In this document: piece by piece, positions 1-5,996 of the stretch | How positions within the stretch are numbered: position 1 is the first letter of the stretch | How the letters are laid out: every line of letters starts with the position of its first letter | Assembly: GCA_018882725.1 (NCBI GenBank) | Contig: VERK01000029.1 | Span: 1-13,976 of the forward strand | Direction: 5' to 3' | DNA from: Actinomycetota bacterium | Lineage (GTDB): Bacteria > Actinomycetota > Acidimicrobiia > Acidimicrobiales > Ilumatobacteraceae | Length of the DNA: 13,976 nt | Notes under the pieces: model-generated | Told to the model about the DNA's origin: nothing | The model's database searches: none | What the model saw: only the letters and a program-made list of their open reading frames with translations | Position numbers and translations under genes: made by a program

Positions 1-2
1 CT

Positions 3-362
3 CTTGGAGTCGCTGCCGTGGTCGACAAGTCGGTGGGTGTAGTCGAACTTTCGAAAATTGTCCGCGAGGTGTCGGCTGGCCGCAACCTGCTCACTCGAGA
101 CGTAGCCCGGGCGGCGCAGTCGCGCCTCGAGACACGTGGATTCGCGCGACTGGCCAATCTCGGTGATGTCGACCGCGACATCATGAGTCTCATCGCTCAA
201 GGACTATCCGATCGGGAGATCGCATCGAAGGTCTACCTGAGCCCACAGACCGTTCGGAATCGTGTGAGTCGGCTACTCACCAACCTCGGCCGTGAGAATC
301 GCACGCAGTTGGCTCTCATGGTGGCCGAGTTCGACGACTTGAACCACCGTTTCAGCCACTGA
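3..362 (+). CDS. NarL/FixJ-family response regulator, C-terminal part (5' end outside window)
   Basis: The frame is open to the left edge, so the GTG at 18 is probably internal and this is the end of a larger protein. The first visible residues (LGVAAVVDKSVGVVELSKIV) look like the last strand and helix of a receiver domain, where the conserved Lys is followed by an 'xELxxxIxxVxxG' helix. A LuxR-type helix-turn-helix follows (about positions 165-345), with the typical segments 'LSDREIASKVYLSPQTVRN' and 'VSRLLTNLG'. The phosphorylated Asp would lie upstream and cannot be seen. Proteins of this type bind DNA as dimers after phosphorylation. The end overlaps the end of the convergent HPt gene by 11 bp. 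It is a plausible output regulator for the neighbouring kinase, receiver and HPt genes, but that link is inferred from position only. Confidence 0.85.
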   Translation, partial: LGVAAVVDKSVGVVELSKIVREVSAGRNLLTRDVARAAQSRLETRGFARLANLGDVDRDIMSLIAQGLSDREIASKVYLSPQTVRNRVSRLLTNLGRENRTQLALMVAEFDDLNHRFSH

Positions 363-642
363 GAAGTGACCGCGCGCGCTCGATGAAATCGTCGAGTCGT
401 CCAATGGGCGATTGGGTCGTCGCCGCCAGATCGGCTTCCACATGGGATGCCGCGTCCCCGAGTTCGCTGAAACCGAACAACCCGAGGGTGCCGGCGAGAC
501 GGTGAGCTGCCTCGCGAGCCTGGTCGGCACCGGCGAGGCCGTGTCGATAGTCGCGAATCACATCGATCTGGGCGAGGAGACTTGGGCGACGCTCACGAAA
601 GAGCAACGCCAGTTCTCGCTCGACCCGTTCGTCGTTCGACAT
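352..642 (-). CDS. Stand-alone HPt (histidine phosphotransfer) domain protein
   Basis: This 96-residue protein is a single HPt helical bundle. The motif 'AAHRLAGTLGLFG' fits the HPt signature AHxLKGxxxxxG, with His47 as the expected phosphoacceptor. Such proteins shuttle phosphate between receiver Asp residues. The ATG at 642 is chosen because a GGAGG (650-654, minus strand) precedes it by 7 bases and because it begins two bases after the stop of the receiver gene. A longer frame running up to 936 merely reads through the receiver gene in another phase. It is the last gene of the kinase, receiver and HPt operon, and its 3' end overlaps the convergent response regulator by 11 bp. Confidence 0.88.
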   Translation of the reverse strand: MSNDERVERELALLFRERRPSLLAQIDVIRDYRHGLAGADQAREAAHRLAGTLGLFGFSELGDAASHVEADLAATTQSPIGRLDDFIERARSLLSG

Positions 643-644
643 GC

Positions 645-1025
645 TCAGGCCTCCACGATTCGACAAAGAGCCTCGACGAGACCTTTCGGATCGAACGGTT
701 TGGTGATGACGTTCGAGGCTCCGAGCGCCATCAGGTATTCCGCATCTGAGGCTTGGGCCTTGGCGGTGAGGAATGCCACCGGAGTACGAAAGTTGGGTAT
801 TCCGCGGCGAATCTCCGTCAATGTGGCGGGGCCGTCGAGATCGGGCATCATCACGTCGAGCACGATCAGGTCGAATTCGCGCTGTCGAACCAACTCGATG
901 GCCTGTAGCCCGGACGAGGCCAGAGTGACCTCGCACTTTCCGTAGGTCCGGATCGACAAGTCGACGATGGTTCGGATGTTCTCATCGTCATCGACGACAA
1001 GAATGGCATGAGCGTTCCTACTCAT
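645..1025 (-). CDS. CheY-like single-domain response regulator
   Basis: The 126-residue protein consists of one receiver domain and no output domain. The acidic pocket is 'DDDE' (residues 12-15), the phosphoacceptor is Asp57 in 'LIVLDVMMPDLDG', the switch Thr is Thr87 in 'AFLTAK' and the conserved Lys is Lys109 in 'TKPF'. All catalytic positions are intact. The ATG overlaps the kinase stop in an ATGA arrangement (1022-1025), so the two are translationally coupled. With no effector domain it either acts by protein-protein contact or, more likely here, passes phosphate to the adjacent HPt protein. Confidence 0.92.
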   Translation of the reverse strand: MSRNAHAILVVDDDENIRTIVDLSIRTYGKCEVTLASSGLQAIELVRQREFDLIVLDVMMPDLDGPATLTEIRRGIPNFRTPVAFLTAKAQASDAEYLMALGASNVITKPFDPKGLVEALCRIVEA

Positions 1026-2902
1026 GACGCGATCCGATCGATCAGCGATGGTTCGCCGACAGGGAGTGTGAAGCGGAACGCGGCACCGCCCCCATCACGC
1101 GTCTCGGCCCAGATTCGTCCACCATGTTTGGTGACGATCGACCGGCATATGGCCAGACCCATCCCGGTTCCGCCGGTGTGTTCGGTGAGGCTCGATTGGA
1201 AGAAGGGCTCGAAAATGCCCTCGAGTTCTTCTTCACGTAGTCCCTGACCTCTGTCGAGGACCGAAATGATCACGCCATTGTTCGATCGGTTGGCCTCGAC
1301 GGTGATGATGCAATCCGGTGGAGAAAACTTGATGGCATTGTGAACCAGATTGCTGAGCACCTGAACGATCTGGTCACGAGCCATGGGCACATCGATGGGC
1401 TCCACATCGTGGCTGAGTCGGATCATTCGACCAGCGGCGAGTGGTTGCATGAGATTTTCAACTTCGTTCACGACACCCGCGAGGTCGTGGAGATGAACCG
1501 GAAGACGGCTCCCTTCCCGGGAGTTGAGACGCTCGAAGTCGAGGTACTCGTTCACCAGACGTAAGAGCCGATCGGAACTCGTGCGAGCGATTGCCACGAG
1601 GCGCGAAGCGTCGGGCGGCAGGTCGTCGATCGATCCGGAATCGAGCAGGGACAAAGATCCGTGTAGTGAAGTGAGCGGTGTGCGGATCTCATGGCTCACC
1701 GCCGTGAGCATTCGGGTCTTCATGCGCAAGAGGCCCATCTCTTCGGTCACGTCGCGCAACGTCAAGACCCACGACACACTCGAGAAGTCGAGGCAAGTGC
1801 CGATGACCCGAATCGTGCGGGGCGGAGAAGCGGATTCGTCGAGGAGGTCGAAACTCGTGTCTCCCTGCATGAGTCGAGCCCGAATCATGTCGAGGACGCG
1901 GTCGGAGTCACCGAGCATGCGTCGGGATGCTGAGTTCATGAACAAGACCGACTGCGAAGGATCGAGTGCGATGATTCCGTCCGCGGTGGACTCAACCACT
2001 CGATTGATGAGTTGGCTGGCCTGCTCCAGCTCGTGGGTTCTCTGGGCAACTCGGCGCTCGAGCGCGGCTTGCGTGCGCCGAGCGGCCGAGCGATGGCTCG
2101 CGGTCTGACCTATGAGCATCGCGAACAAGATCATCGAGGTGAATCCGAAGACGTACTCGTCGGTCGTGTCGGCGTACTTGACAATCGAGATCCCCACCGC
2201 GATCGTCGCCGGTGCGTAGAAGAGGGGGGCGACGGTGAAACGTCTTGAACGATTGGGACGCTTGGTGTTGGTGAACCACAACGAGATGCCAAGCCCGGTG
2301 ACACCGATCAGGCTGAAGGTCTCGACGAGGGTCGGCGAACTCGAGACGATGCCAAGACGATCGAATGCGATCATGACGTGAGCGAAACTGACGGTGAGCG
2401 AGCCACCGGCGAAGGTGGAGAACCCGGGTAGTGCGGCGTGTTCTGTTCGCCGCATCGCAATCACGATGACCGTGAGTTGCACCACGATTCCCAGAAGAAC
2501 GAATGTTGCGAGGCTTCGGTCGAGGGTGCTCACACCTTCTCGTCTCACCACTGCCCCGAGCCCGATGAGCCAGACGAATCCGAACGAACTCGACAGTGCA
2601 GCGAACGTGGTGGTCAGACGCTTGGCCAGCGTGGGCCGGCGCCGATTTCGCAAGAAGCTACCGACCCCGACGGTTGACAAGAGCGACCAGAGCAGGGCTT
2701 CGGCCATGGAGACCACGAAGGGCGGTGTGGAGCCGGTGGCTATCGACACAATGGCATCGGTGAGTGCCCCGAGGCCGATGAGCACCACGCCGCCGCGAAT
2801 CCAGAGCATTGCGACGGTCTTCTTTTCTCGCGTGGCCATGGTGGCGATGACCCCGCAGATGAGAGCGATCACAAGCCTTGTCACGACGTCGACGATCAGC
2901 AC
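1022..2902 (-). CDS. Membrane sensor histidine kinase with PAS, HisKA and HATPase_c domains
   Basis: A 626-residue kinase if translation starts at the GTG at 2902, which follows a perfect AGGAGG (2908-2913) with 5-base spacing; the frame extends upstream to 3073 without such support. The first ~270 residues hold about eight hydrophobic segments with short loops and no large extracellular domain, which suggests sensing within or at the membrane. A short coiled coil ('ALERRVAQRTHELEQA') leads to a PAS-like domain (about 300-385). HisKA carries 'SHEIRTPLTS' with phosphoacceptor His404. The ATPase domain shows the N box 'NLVHNAIKFS' (about 518-527), G1 'DRGQG', F box 'FEPFF' and G2 'GTGMGL'. No receiver is fused, but one follows immediately by ATGA overlap. 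The stimulus is not apparent, and I cannot name the N-terminal sensor family. Confidence 0.93.
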   Translation of the reverse strand: MLIVDVVTRLVIALICGVIATMATREKKTVAMLWIRGGVVLIGLGALTDAIVSIATGSTPPFVVSMAEALLWSLLSTVGVGSFLRNRRRPTLAKRLTTTFAALSSSFGFVWLIGLGAVVRREGVSTLDRSLATFVLLGIVVQLTVIVIAMRRTEHAALPGFSTFAGGSLTVSFAHVMIAFDRLGIVSSSPTLVETFSLIGVTGLGISLWFTNTKRPNRSRRFTVAPLFYAPATIAVGISIVKYADTTDEYVFGFTSMILFAMLIGQTASHRSAARRTQAALERRVAQRTHELEQASQLINRVVESTADGIIALDPSQSVLFMNSASRRMLGDSDRVLDMIRARLMQGDTSFDLLDESASPPRTIRVIGTCLDFSSVSWVLTLRDVTEEMGLLRMKTRMLTAVSHEIRTPLTSLHGSLSLLDSGSIDDLPPDASRLVAIARTSSDRLLRLVNEYLDFERLNSREGSRLPVHLHDLAGVVNEVENLMQPLAAGRMIRLSHDVEPIDVPMARDQIVQVLSNLVHNAIKFSPPDCIITVEANRSNNGVIISVLDRGQGLREEELEGIFEPFFQSSLTEHTGGTGMGLAICRSIVTKHGGRIWAETRDGGGAAFRFTLPVGEPSLIDRIAS

Positions 2903-2907
2903 GGAAA

Positions 2908-2913
2908 CCTCCT
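2908..2913 (-). promoter_or_regulatory. Shine-Dalgarno site that fixes the kinase GTG start
   Basis: On the minus strand this reads AGGAGG and lies five bases before the GTG at 2902. It is the strongest ribosome binding site in the window and argues against starts further upstream, such as the ATG at 3073. Confidence 0.8.
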
Positions 2914-2970
2914 GTCCGGTTCGGATTTCACCGTACGGACGGATGTCCGTGCCGTTGAAGCTCACCGACG

Positions 2971-3030
2971 TTTCGGTATGAATGTCATGGTCGCCTCGGA
3001 AAGATTTTGGAAATCTTTCGGTACGGATGT
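2971..3030 (+). repeat. Near-perfect 15-bp direct repeat in the control region
   Basis: TTTCGGTATGAATGT (2971-2985) and TTTCGGTACGGATGT (3016-3030) match at 13 of 15 positions and start 45 bp apart. The second copy overlaps the right arm of the inverted repeat. A degenerate third copy with the same words in the same order (TTTC, GTACGG, GGATGT) lies at about 2926-2946. Spaced direct repeats of this kind often bind response regulators. Confidence 0.45.
2999..3019. promoter_or_regulatory. Perfect inverted repeat, candidate operator
   Basis: Left arm GAAAGATTT (2999-3007), spacer TGG, right arm AAATCTTTC (3011-3019): nine of nine positions are complementary. It is conspicuously AT-rich for this sequence. 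No T-run follows, so it does not look like a terminator. It overlaps the candidate pilin -35 region, which suits a dimeric regulator. The binding protein is unknown; the response regulator at the left edge is one candidate by position. Confidence 0.5.
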
Positions 3031-3055
3031 AACAAATCGAGAAACGAGGCGATTG

Positions 3056-3086
3056 CCAGGTGGTTCCTCGCAATGGGGATCCCTGG
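3056..3086 (+). promoter_or_regulatory. Stem-loop in the 5' leader of the pilin gene
   Basis: CCAGG (3056-3060) pairs with CCTGG (3082-3086). After a bulged T, GGTTCC (3062-3067) pairs with GGATCC read in reverse (3076-3081), including two G-U pairs, leaving an 8-base loop. The stem ends two bases before the AAGGAG ribosome site, which stays unpaired. Pilins are needed in large amounts, so a stabilising leader hairpin would make sense, but this is a prediction by eye. Confidence 0.35.
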
Positions 3087-3088
3087 AC

Positions 3089-3094
3089 AAGGAG
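3089..3094 (+). promoter_or_regulatory. Ribosome binding site of the pilin gene
   Basis: AAGGAG lies eight bases before the ATG at 3103. It selects that start over the in-frame ATG at 3073, which has no such site in front of it and lies inside the leader stem-loop. Confidence 0.75.
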
Positions 3095-3102
3095 ACACCT
3101 CC

Positions 3103-3282
3103 ATGAATCGCCTGATCATCAAGGCCATCACTCGACTTCAGACCCCTCAGACCGCGGACGACCGCGGTGGAGTGGCTGCCGAGTACGGCGTGCTGCTGGC
3201 CGGAATCGTCGGAGTCGTTGCCATCGCCGCTGCTGCCCTTGGCAGTCGCATCGGTGGCCTGTTCGACGCGATTCTCCCGTGA
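3103..3282 (+). CDS. flp: Flp/type IVb pilin (prepilin)
   Basis: A 59-residue pilin precursor, the major subunit expected for the tad pilus. A basic leader of 22 residues ends in 'DDRG', followed by 'GVAAEYG' and a hydrophobic helix. Cleavage between Gly22 and Gly23 puts Glu at +5 and Tyr at +6 of the mature protein, as in the Flp consensus G/XXXXEY. The mature pilin would be about 37 residues and almost entirely one hydrophobic alpha helix. It is the first gene of the operon, preceded by a good ribosome site and a leader hairpin. Its stop overlaps the GTG of the next gene (GTGA, 3279-3282). The peptidase at 8948-9568 is the likely processing enzyme. Confidence 0.93.
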   Translation: MNRLIIKAITRLQTPQTADDRGGVAAEYGVLLAGIVGVVAIAAAALGSRIGGLFDAILP

Positions 3283-3671
3283 TCGAGCCTCGTCCGGCTC
3301 CCGCTCGTCGGGAGTCGGACGATGCTGGTGTCGCCGCCGTCGAATTCGCGTTGGTGCTTCCTCTGCTCGTCGCCTTGGTGTTCACGATCGTGTTCGCCGG
3401 GTCGGTGTACCTCGACCGAATGCATCTTCAGTCCGCTGCTCGTGACGCTGCTCGGATCGCTTCGGTCGACTCGGCGGCGGCTTGCTCGACTGCCCTTGCT
3501 CAATTGTCGTCGCAGTCGGTGGGGTCCGTCACCTGCCAGATCGCGTCATCCTGTTCGTCGGGTTCGATCCGTGTAGAGCTGCGAGCGACCCAAACCAAGT
3601 CAATACCCCTGGTCGGTAATCGCACGATCACCCTCGACGCTGCTTCTTCTTTCGCCTGCCCTCTTCCGTGA
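3279..3671 (+). CDS. tadE: TadE-like minor pilin/pseudopilin
   Basis: A 130-residue protein starting at a GTG that overlaps the pilin stop by four bases. Residues 16-22 ('AGVAAVE') form a type IVb prepilin cleavage site: cutting after Gly17 places Glu22 at +5. The hydrophobic stretch 'FALVLPLLVALVFTIVFAGS' and the following 'QSAARDAARIAS' are typical of TadE-like proteins, which are processed pseudopilins needed for pilus assembly. Four Cys (69, 86, 92, 127) in the exported C-terminal part could form disulfides. There is no strong ribosome site, so expression likely depends on coupling to the pilin gene. Confidence 0.88.
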   Translation: MIEPRPAPARRESDDAGVAAVEFALVLPLLVALVFTIVFAGSVYLDRMHLQSAARDAARIASVDSAAACSTALAQLSSQSVGSVTCQIASSCSSGSIRVELRATQTKSIPLVGNRTITLDAASSFACPLP

Positions 3672-4618
3672 AACTTCGCCGCACCACCGAACGAGACCGA
3701 GGATCGGTCGCGCTGATCGTGGCGTTCGCCTTCGTCCCGATGTCGGCGATGTTCGCGACCGTCGCCGACGGTGGGCTCGTGTGGTGGCGCAAGCAAGAGC
3801 TACAGAACGGGGTGGAAGCGGCTGCCATCGCTGTCGCCGATCGCTACGTTCACGGTCTCGGCACGTGCCAACCATCCTCGCTGGCTCTGGTGGTTCTCGA
3901 CGGAGACCAGGTTGCGACCGTCGACTGCTCAGCGACCGGATCGTCCACCAACGGCGTCGTCACGGTGACCGGTCGGGCCGAGGTTCCCCTCAATTTCGCT
4001 CAGCTGATCGGCCGAGATTCAGCTGGAATCGAGACGTCCGCATCGGTGCGCATTGGTGCAGTGTCGTCAGCGTCGGGTCTGCGTCCGCTCGCGATGTGTG
4101 TCGGTAACCCCGCTCTGACGTCGTGGCTCGCGGGTGGGATGACGTCCAACGCAGACTTTCGTATCGACATCAACGCGTCGACCGCTGCGTGCGGTGGTTC
4201 GGTGCCCGGCAACTGGGCGGTGATCGACTTCGACGGTGGACCGAACTCGATGAGTGCGGCTCAGGGCTGGATTCAGAACGGGTATTCGGCATCGGTGAGG
4301 GTCGGACAGACCCTCGACGGCGATCCCGGGATTCCCTCACCAGCGCTGCAAGTCGACACGGTCGTCGGCCAGTCGTTTTCGGTTCCCGTGTTCGCCAACC
4401 CACGATTGTCGGGCTCGAACTCGCTGTACGACATCGTGGGTTTCGTTCGGGTGAACCTCGTGTCGGCCACTCTCAATGGGTCCGCGTCCCAACGTCACCT
4501 CGTCGTTCGTTTCTTGAAGTACGTGACAGCAGGGACTGCCGGACCGTCTTCTCAGCCGTCGTTCGGTTCGACGGCGTATTCCATCTGTTCGTTCGACTCA
4601 CAAGGAGATTGTTCATGA
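3668..4618 (+). CDS. TadG-like Flp pilus assembly protein
   Basis: A 316-residue protein starting at GTG 3668, overlapping the tadE-like stop (GTGA). The N-terminus matches the TadG-like N-terminal domain: 'DRGSVALIVAF', a membrane helix (about 12-34), then 'LQNGVEAAAIAVA', similar to the LQnAADAAALA segment of the family. Unlike the TadE-like neighbour it has Ile, not Glu, at the +5 position after Gly12, so it is probably not processed by the prepilin peptidase. The rest (about 60-316) is an exported region rich in Ser, Gly and Val with six Cys (67, 87, 144, 175, 307, 315); the last two sit at the extreme C-terminus. I do not recognise a domain in that part. A role as envelope anchor or surface component of the pilus is inferred. 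Confidence 0.78.
   Translation: MKLRRTTERDRGSVALIVAFAFVPMSAMFATVADGGLVWWRKQELQNGVEAAAIAVADRYVHGLGTCQPSSLALVVLDGDQVATVDCSATGSSTNGVVTVTGRAEVPLNFAQLIGRDSAGIETSASVRIGAVSSASGLRPLAMCVGNPALTSWLAGGMTSNADFRIDINASTAACGGSVPGNWAVIDFDGGPNSMSAAQGWIQNGYSASVRVGQTLDGDPGIPSPALQVDTVVGQSFSVPVFANPRLSGSNSLYDIVGFVRVNLVSATLNGSASQRHLVVRFLKYVTAGTAGPSSQPSFGSTAYSICSFDSQGDCS
4602..4607 (+). promoter_or_regulatory. Ribosome binding site for cpaB
   Basis: AAGGAG with seven-base spacing to the ATG at 4615. It lies inside the end of the TadG-like gene and fixes the start of the next gene within a longer open frame that begins at 4123. Confidence 0.7.
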
Positions 4619-5220
4619 CCCTCACAGCAAGTCTGCGCCGCCATTGGGTGACCATCACGGCGTTCTTCTTGGTGCTAGTGGGCACTCTCGCTGTCGTGCC
4701 GCGCGGTGACGAGAAGGCTGATGCCACCAAGCGTCTCCCCACGTTGGTGGTGACGAAGGCCCTTGACGAAGGAACTCCCACCGATCTCGTTCGTTCGGCC
4801 GTGGAAGTTCGCGATCTCGACCCGGAGGCGCGCGCCACCGGAGCACTGGGTTCGCTCGACGACATTCCCGAGGGCGTTCTCGTCTCTGGCCACGTCGTCG
4901 GAGAGCAGTTGCTCGCATCATCTTTCGCTGCTGACGAAGTTGCGGCGCTCGGCCCCGGATTTGTTTCCGTGTCGATTCGACTCGACGCGCAGCGCTGGGT
5001 CGGACCGTTCCTCACGACCGGTGACACCGTCGATGTCTTCGACGTCTCGGACACCGGTTCGGTCAAGATCGCGGCCAAAGCGGTGATCATCGAAGCACCG
5101 CCGGCCGGTGAAGTCGGACCACGCGACGAGTCGATCGTCTCGATGGGGGTTCCTTCGTCTGCACTGCCGGCGGTTCTGTCGGCGGCGAGTTCCGGGCGAA
5201 TTTGGTTGGTGGGAGCGTGA
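4615..5220 (+). CDS. cpaB: CpaB/RcpC-like Flp pilus assembly protein with SAF domain
   Basis: A 201-residue protein with an N-terminal signal anchor (residues about 12-29), an SAF-like domain beginning at 'LPTLVVTKALDEGTP' (about 41-105), and the CpaB/RcpC region 'GFVSVSIRLDAQ' with 'GDTVDVF' (about 115-143). CpaB proteins act outside the membrane in Flp pilus biogenesis; in diderms they meet the secretin, which is absent here, so in this organism the protein probably acts in the cell wall. The ATG overlaps the preceding stop (ATGA, 4615-4618) and has an AAGGAG in front. The stop overlaps the next ATG by one base. Confidence 0.88.
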   Translation: MTLTASLRRHWVTITAFFLVLVGTLAVVPRGDEKADATKRLPTLVVTKALDEGTPTDLVRSAVEVRDLDPEARATGALGSLDDIPEGVLVSGHVVGEQLLASSFAADEVAALGPGFVSVSIRLDAQRWVGPFLTTGDTVDVFDVSDTGSVKIAAKAVIIEAPPAGEVGPRDESIVSMGVPSSALPAVLSAASSGRIWLVGA

Positions 5221-5996
5221 TGAACACTCAATCGCACCCCGTCGTGGCCGTTGTGTCGCCCAAAGGTGGCAATGGAAAGACCACGGTCTCGGTGAACCTG
5301 GCGGTGGCGATGGCTCGTCGCGAGCCAACCGTTCTCGTCGACCTCGACGTGCACTTCGGTGATGTGGAGTACGCGCTTCGCTTTCACCCGCTGCATCGCC
5401 TGGACGACGCGGTGAAGCGTCTGGCCGAGAACGCCGACGCCGATCTGAGCGTTCTCCTCGCCGCCCATCCGACCGGCGTGGAAGCCTTGTGTGCACCGGC
5501 TAATCCAGTGGAGGCCGATCGCCTCCAAGCCGAGGATTCGTTCGCGGTCGTCGACCATCTGATCGAGATTGGCCGGCCAGTGGTCCTCGACACCGCCGGT
5601 GGAATCAGCGACTACACGCTGGAGTCGCTCGATCGCGCAACTCACGTGGTCTTGGTCAGTGGAACCGATGTTCCGTCGGTACAGGCCGGTCGCAAACTCC
5701 TCGACACCATGACCCAGTTGAAGATGGACGTCAGCCGTGTGCACCTCGCTGTCAATCGTTCAACCACCCGAGTTGGTTTGACAGTTCGCGACGTCGAGTC
5801 GGTTCTCGGGTTGTCGGCTGCTCTCGAAGTAGCTGAACATTCGAGTTTGGCCGCGGCGATGAATCAGGGTTCGCCGCTCACCGAGTCGTCGCCTCAGTCT
5901 CCCATCGCCCACGCATTCTTCGATTTCGCCGATCAGATCCTCGGTCTCGACGAACCGAAGTCACGGCGCCGCCTCCGAATTGGCGGACGCGTATGA
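5220..5996 (+). CDS. cpaE: CpaE/TadZ-like ParA-MinD family ATPase
   Basis: A 258-residue P-loop ATPase with the deviant Walker A 'KGGNGKTT' (15-22), an A' motif 'VLVDLDVHFGD' (38-48) and Walker B 'PVVLDTAGG' (120-128). CpaE/TadZ proteins place the pilus machine in the cell. The usual N-terminal receiver-like domain of CpaE is missing, so this is the short, ATPase-only form. The ATG at 5220 is preferred over nearby GTGs because a GGGAG (5211-5215) lies four bases before it and it overlaps the previous stop by one base (TGATG). The C-terminal tail is basic ('KSRRRLRIGGR'). Confidence 0.9.
   Translation: MNTQSHPVVAVVSPKGGNGKTTVSVNLAVAMARREPTVLVDLDVHFGDVEYALRFHPLHRLDDAVKRLAENADADLSVLLAAHPTGVEALCAPANPVEADRLQAEDSFAVVDHLIEIGRPVVLDTAGGISDYTLESLDRATHVVLVSGTDVPSVQAGRKLLDTMTQLKMDVSRVHLAVNRSTTRVGLTVRDVESVLGLSAALEVAEHSSLAAAMNQGSPLTESSPQSPIAHAFFDFADQILGLDEPKSRRRLRIGGRV

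Larger units (their letters stand above)
2903..3102. promoter_or_regulatory. Divergent control region between the kinase operon and the pilus operon
   Basis: About 200 bp without a supported gene. It must contain the start signals of both the minus-strand kinase operon and the plus-strand pilus operon. Structured elements seen are a 6-bp-arm hairpin (2935-2950), a 15-bp direct repeat (2971-2985 and 3016-3030), a 9-bp-arm inverted repeat (2999-3019), and a stem-loop before the pilin ribosome site (3056-3086). A weak sigma-A-like pair for the pilin side is TTGGAA (3007-3012), 17 bases, TAACAA (3030-3035). It matches the consensus poorly and is offered only as a candidate. No convincing minus-strand promoter was found by eye. 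Confidence 0.6.

Noticed and set aside
412..945. Plus-strand frame of 177 codons opposite the HPt and receiver genes
   Set aside because: It is antisense to two proteins with intact catalytic motifs and shows no recognisable domain.
2999..3019. Reading the inverted repeat as a rho-independent terminator
   Set aside because: No T-run follows on either strand, the stem is AT-rich, and it lies between divergent starts where no transcript should end.
2903..3073. Extension of the kinase start to the ATG at 3073
   Set aside because: It would cover the inverted repeat, the direct repeats and part of the pilin leader, and the added peptide is not membrane- or signal-like. The GTG at 2902 has a perfect AGGAGG.
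3073..3102. Earlier in-frame ATG for the pilin (ten residues longer)
   Set aside because: No ribosome site precedes it and it lies in a predicted stem-loop; ATG 3103 has AAGGAG at good spacing.
4123..4614. N-terminal extension of the cpaB frame back to 4123
   Set aside because: The extension is an out-of-phase reading of the TadG-like gene, rich in Arg; the ATG at 4615 has its own ribosome site and a normal signal anchor.
4473..5744. Long open frame of 423 codons on the minus strand across cpaB and cpaE
   Set aside because: It is antisense to two genes with clear motifs, its translation is rich in Arg, Thr and Ser without domains, and long antisense frames are common in GC-rich DNA.
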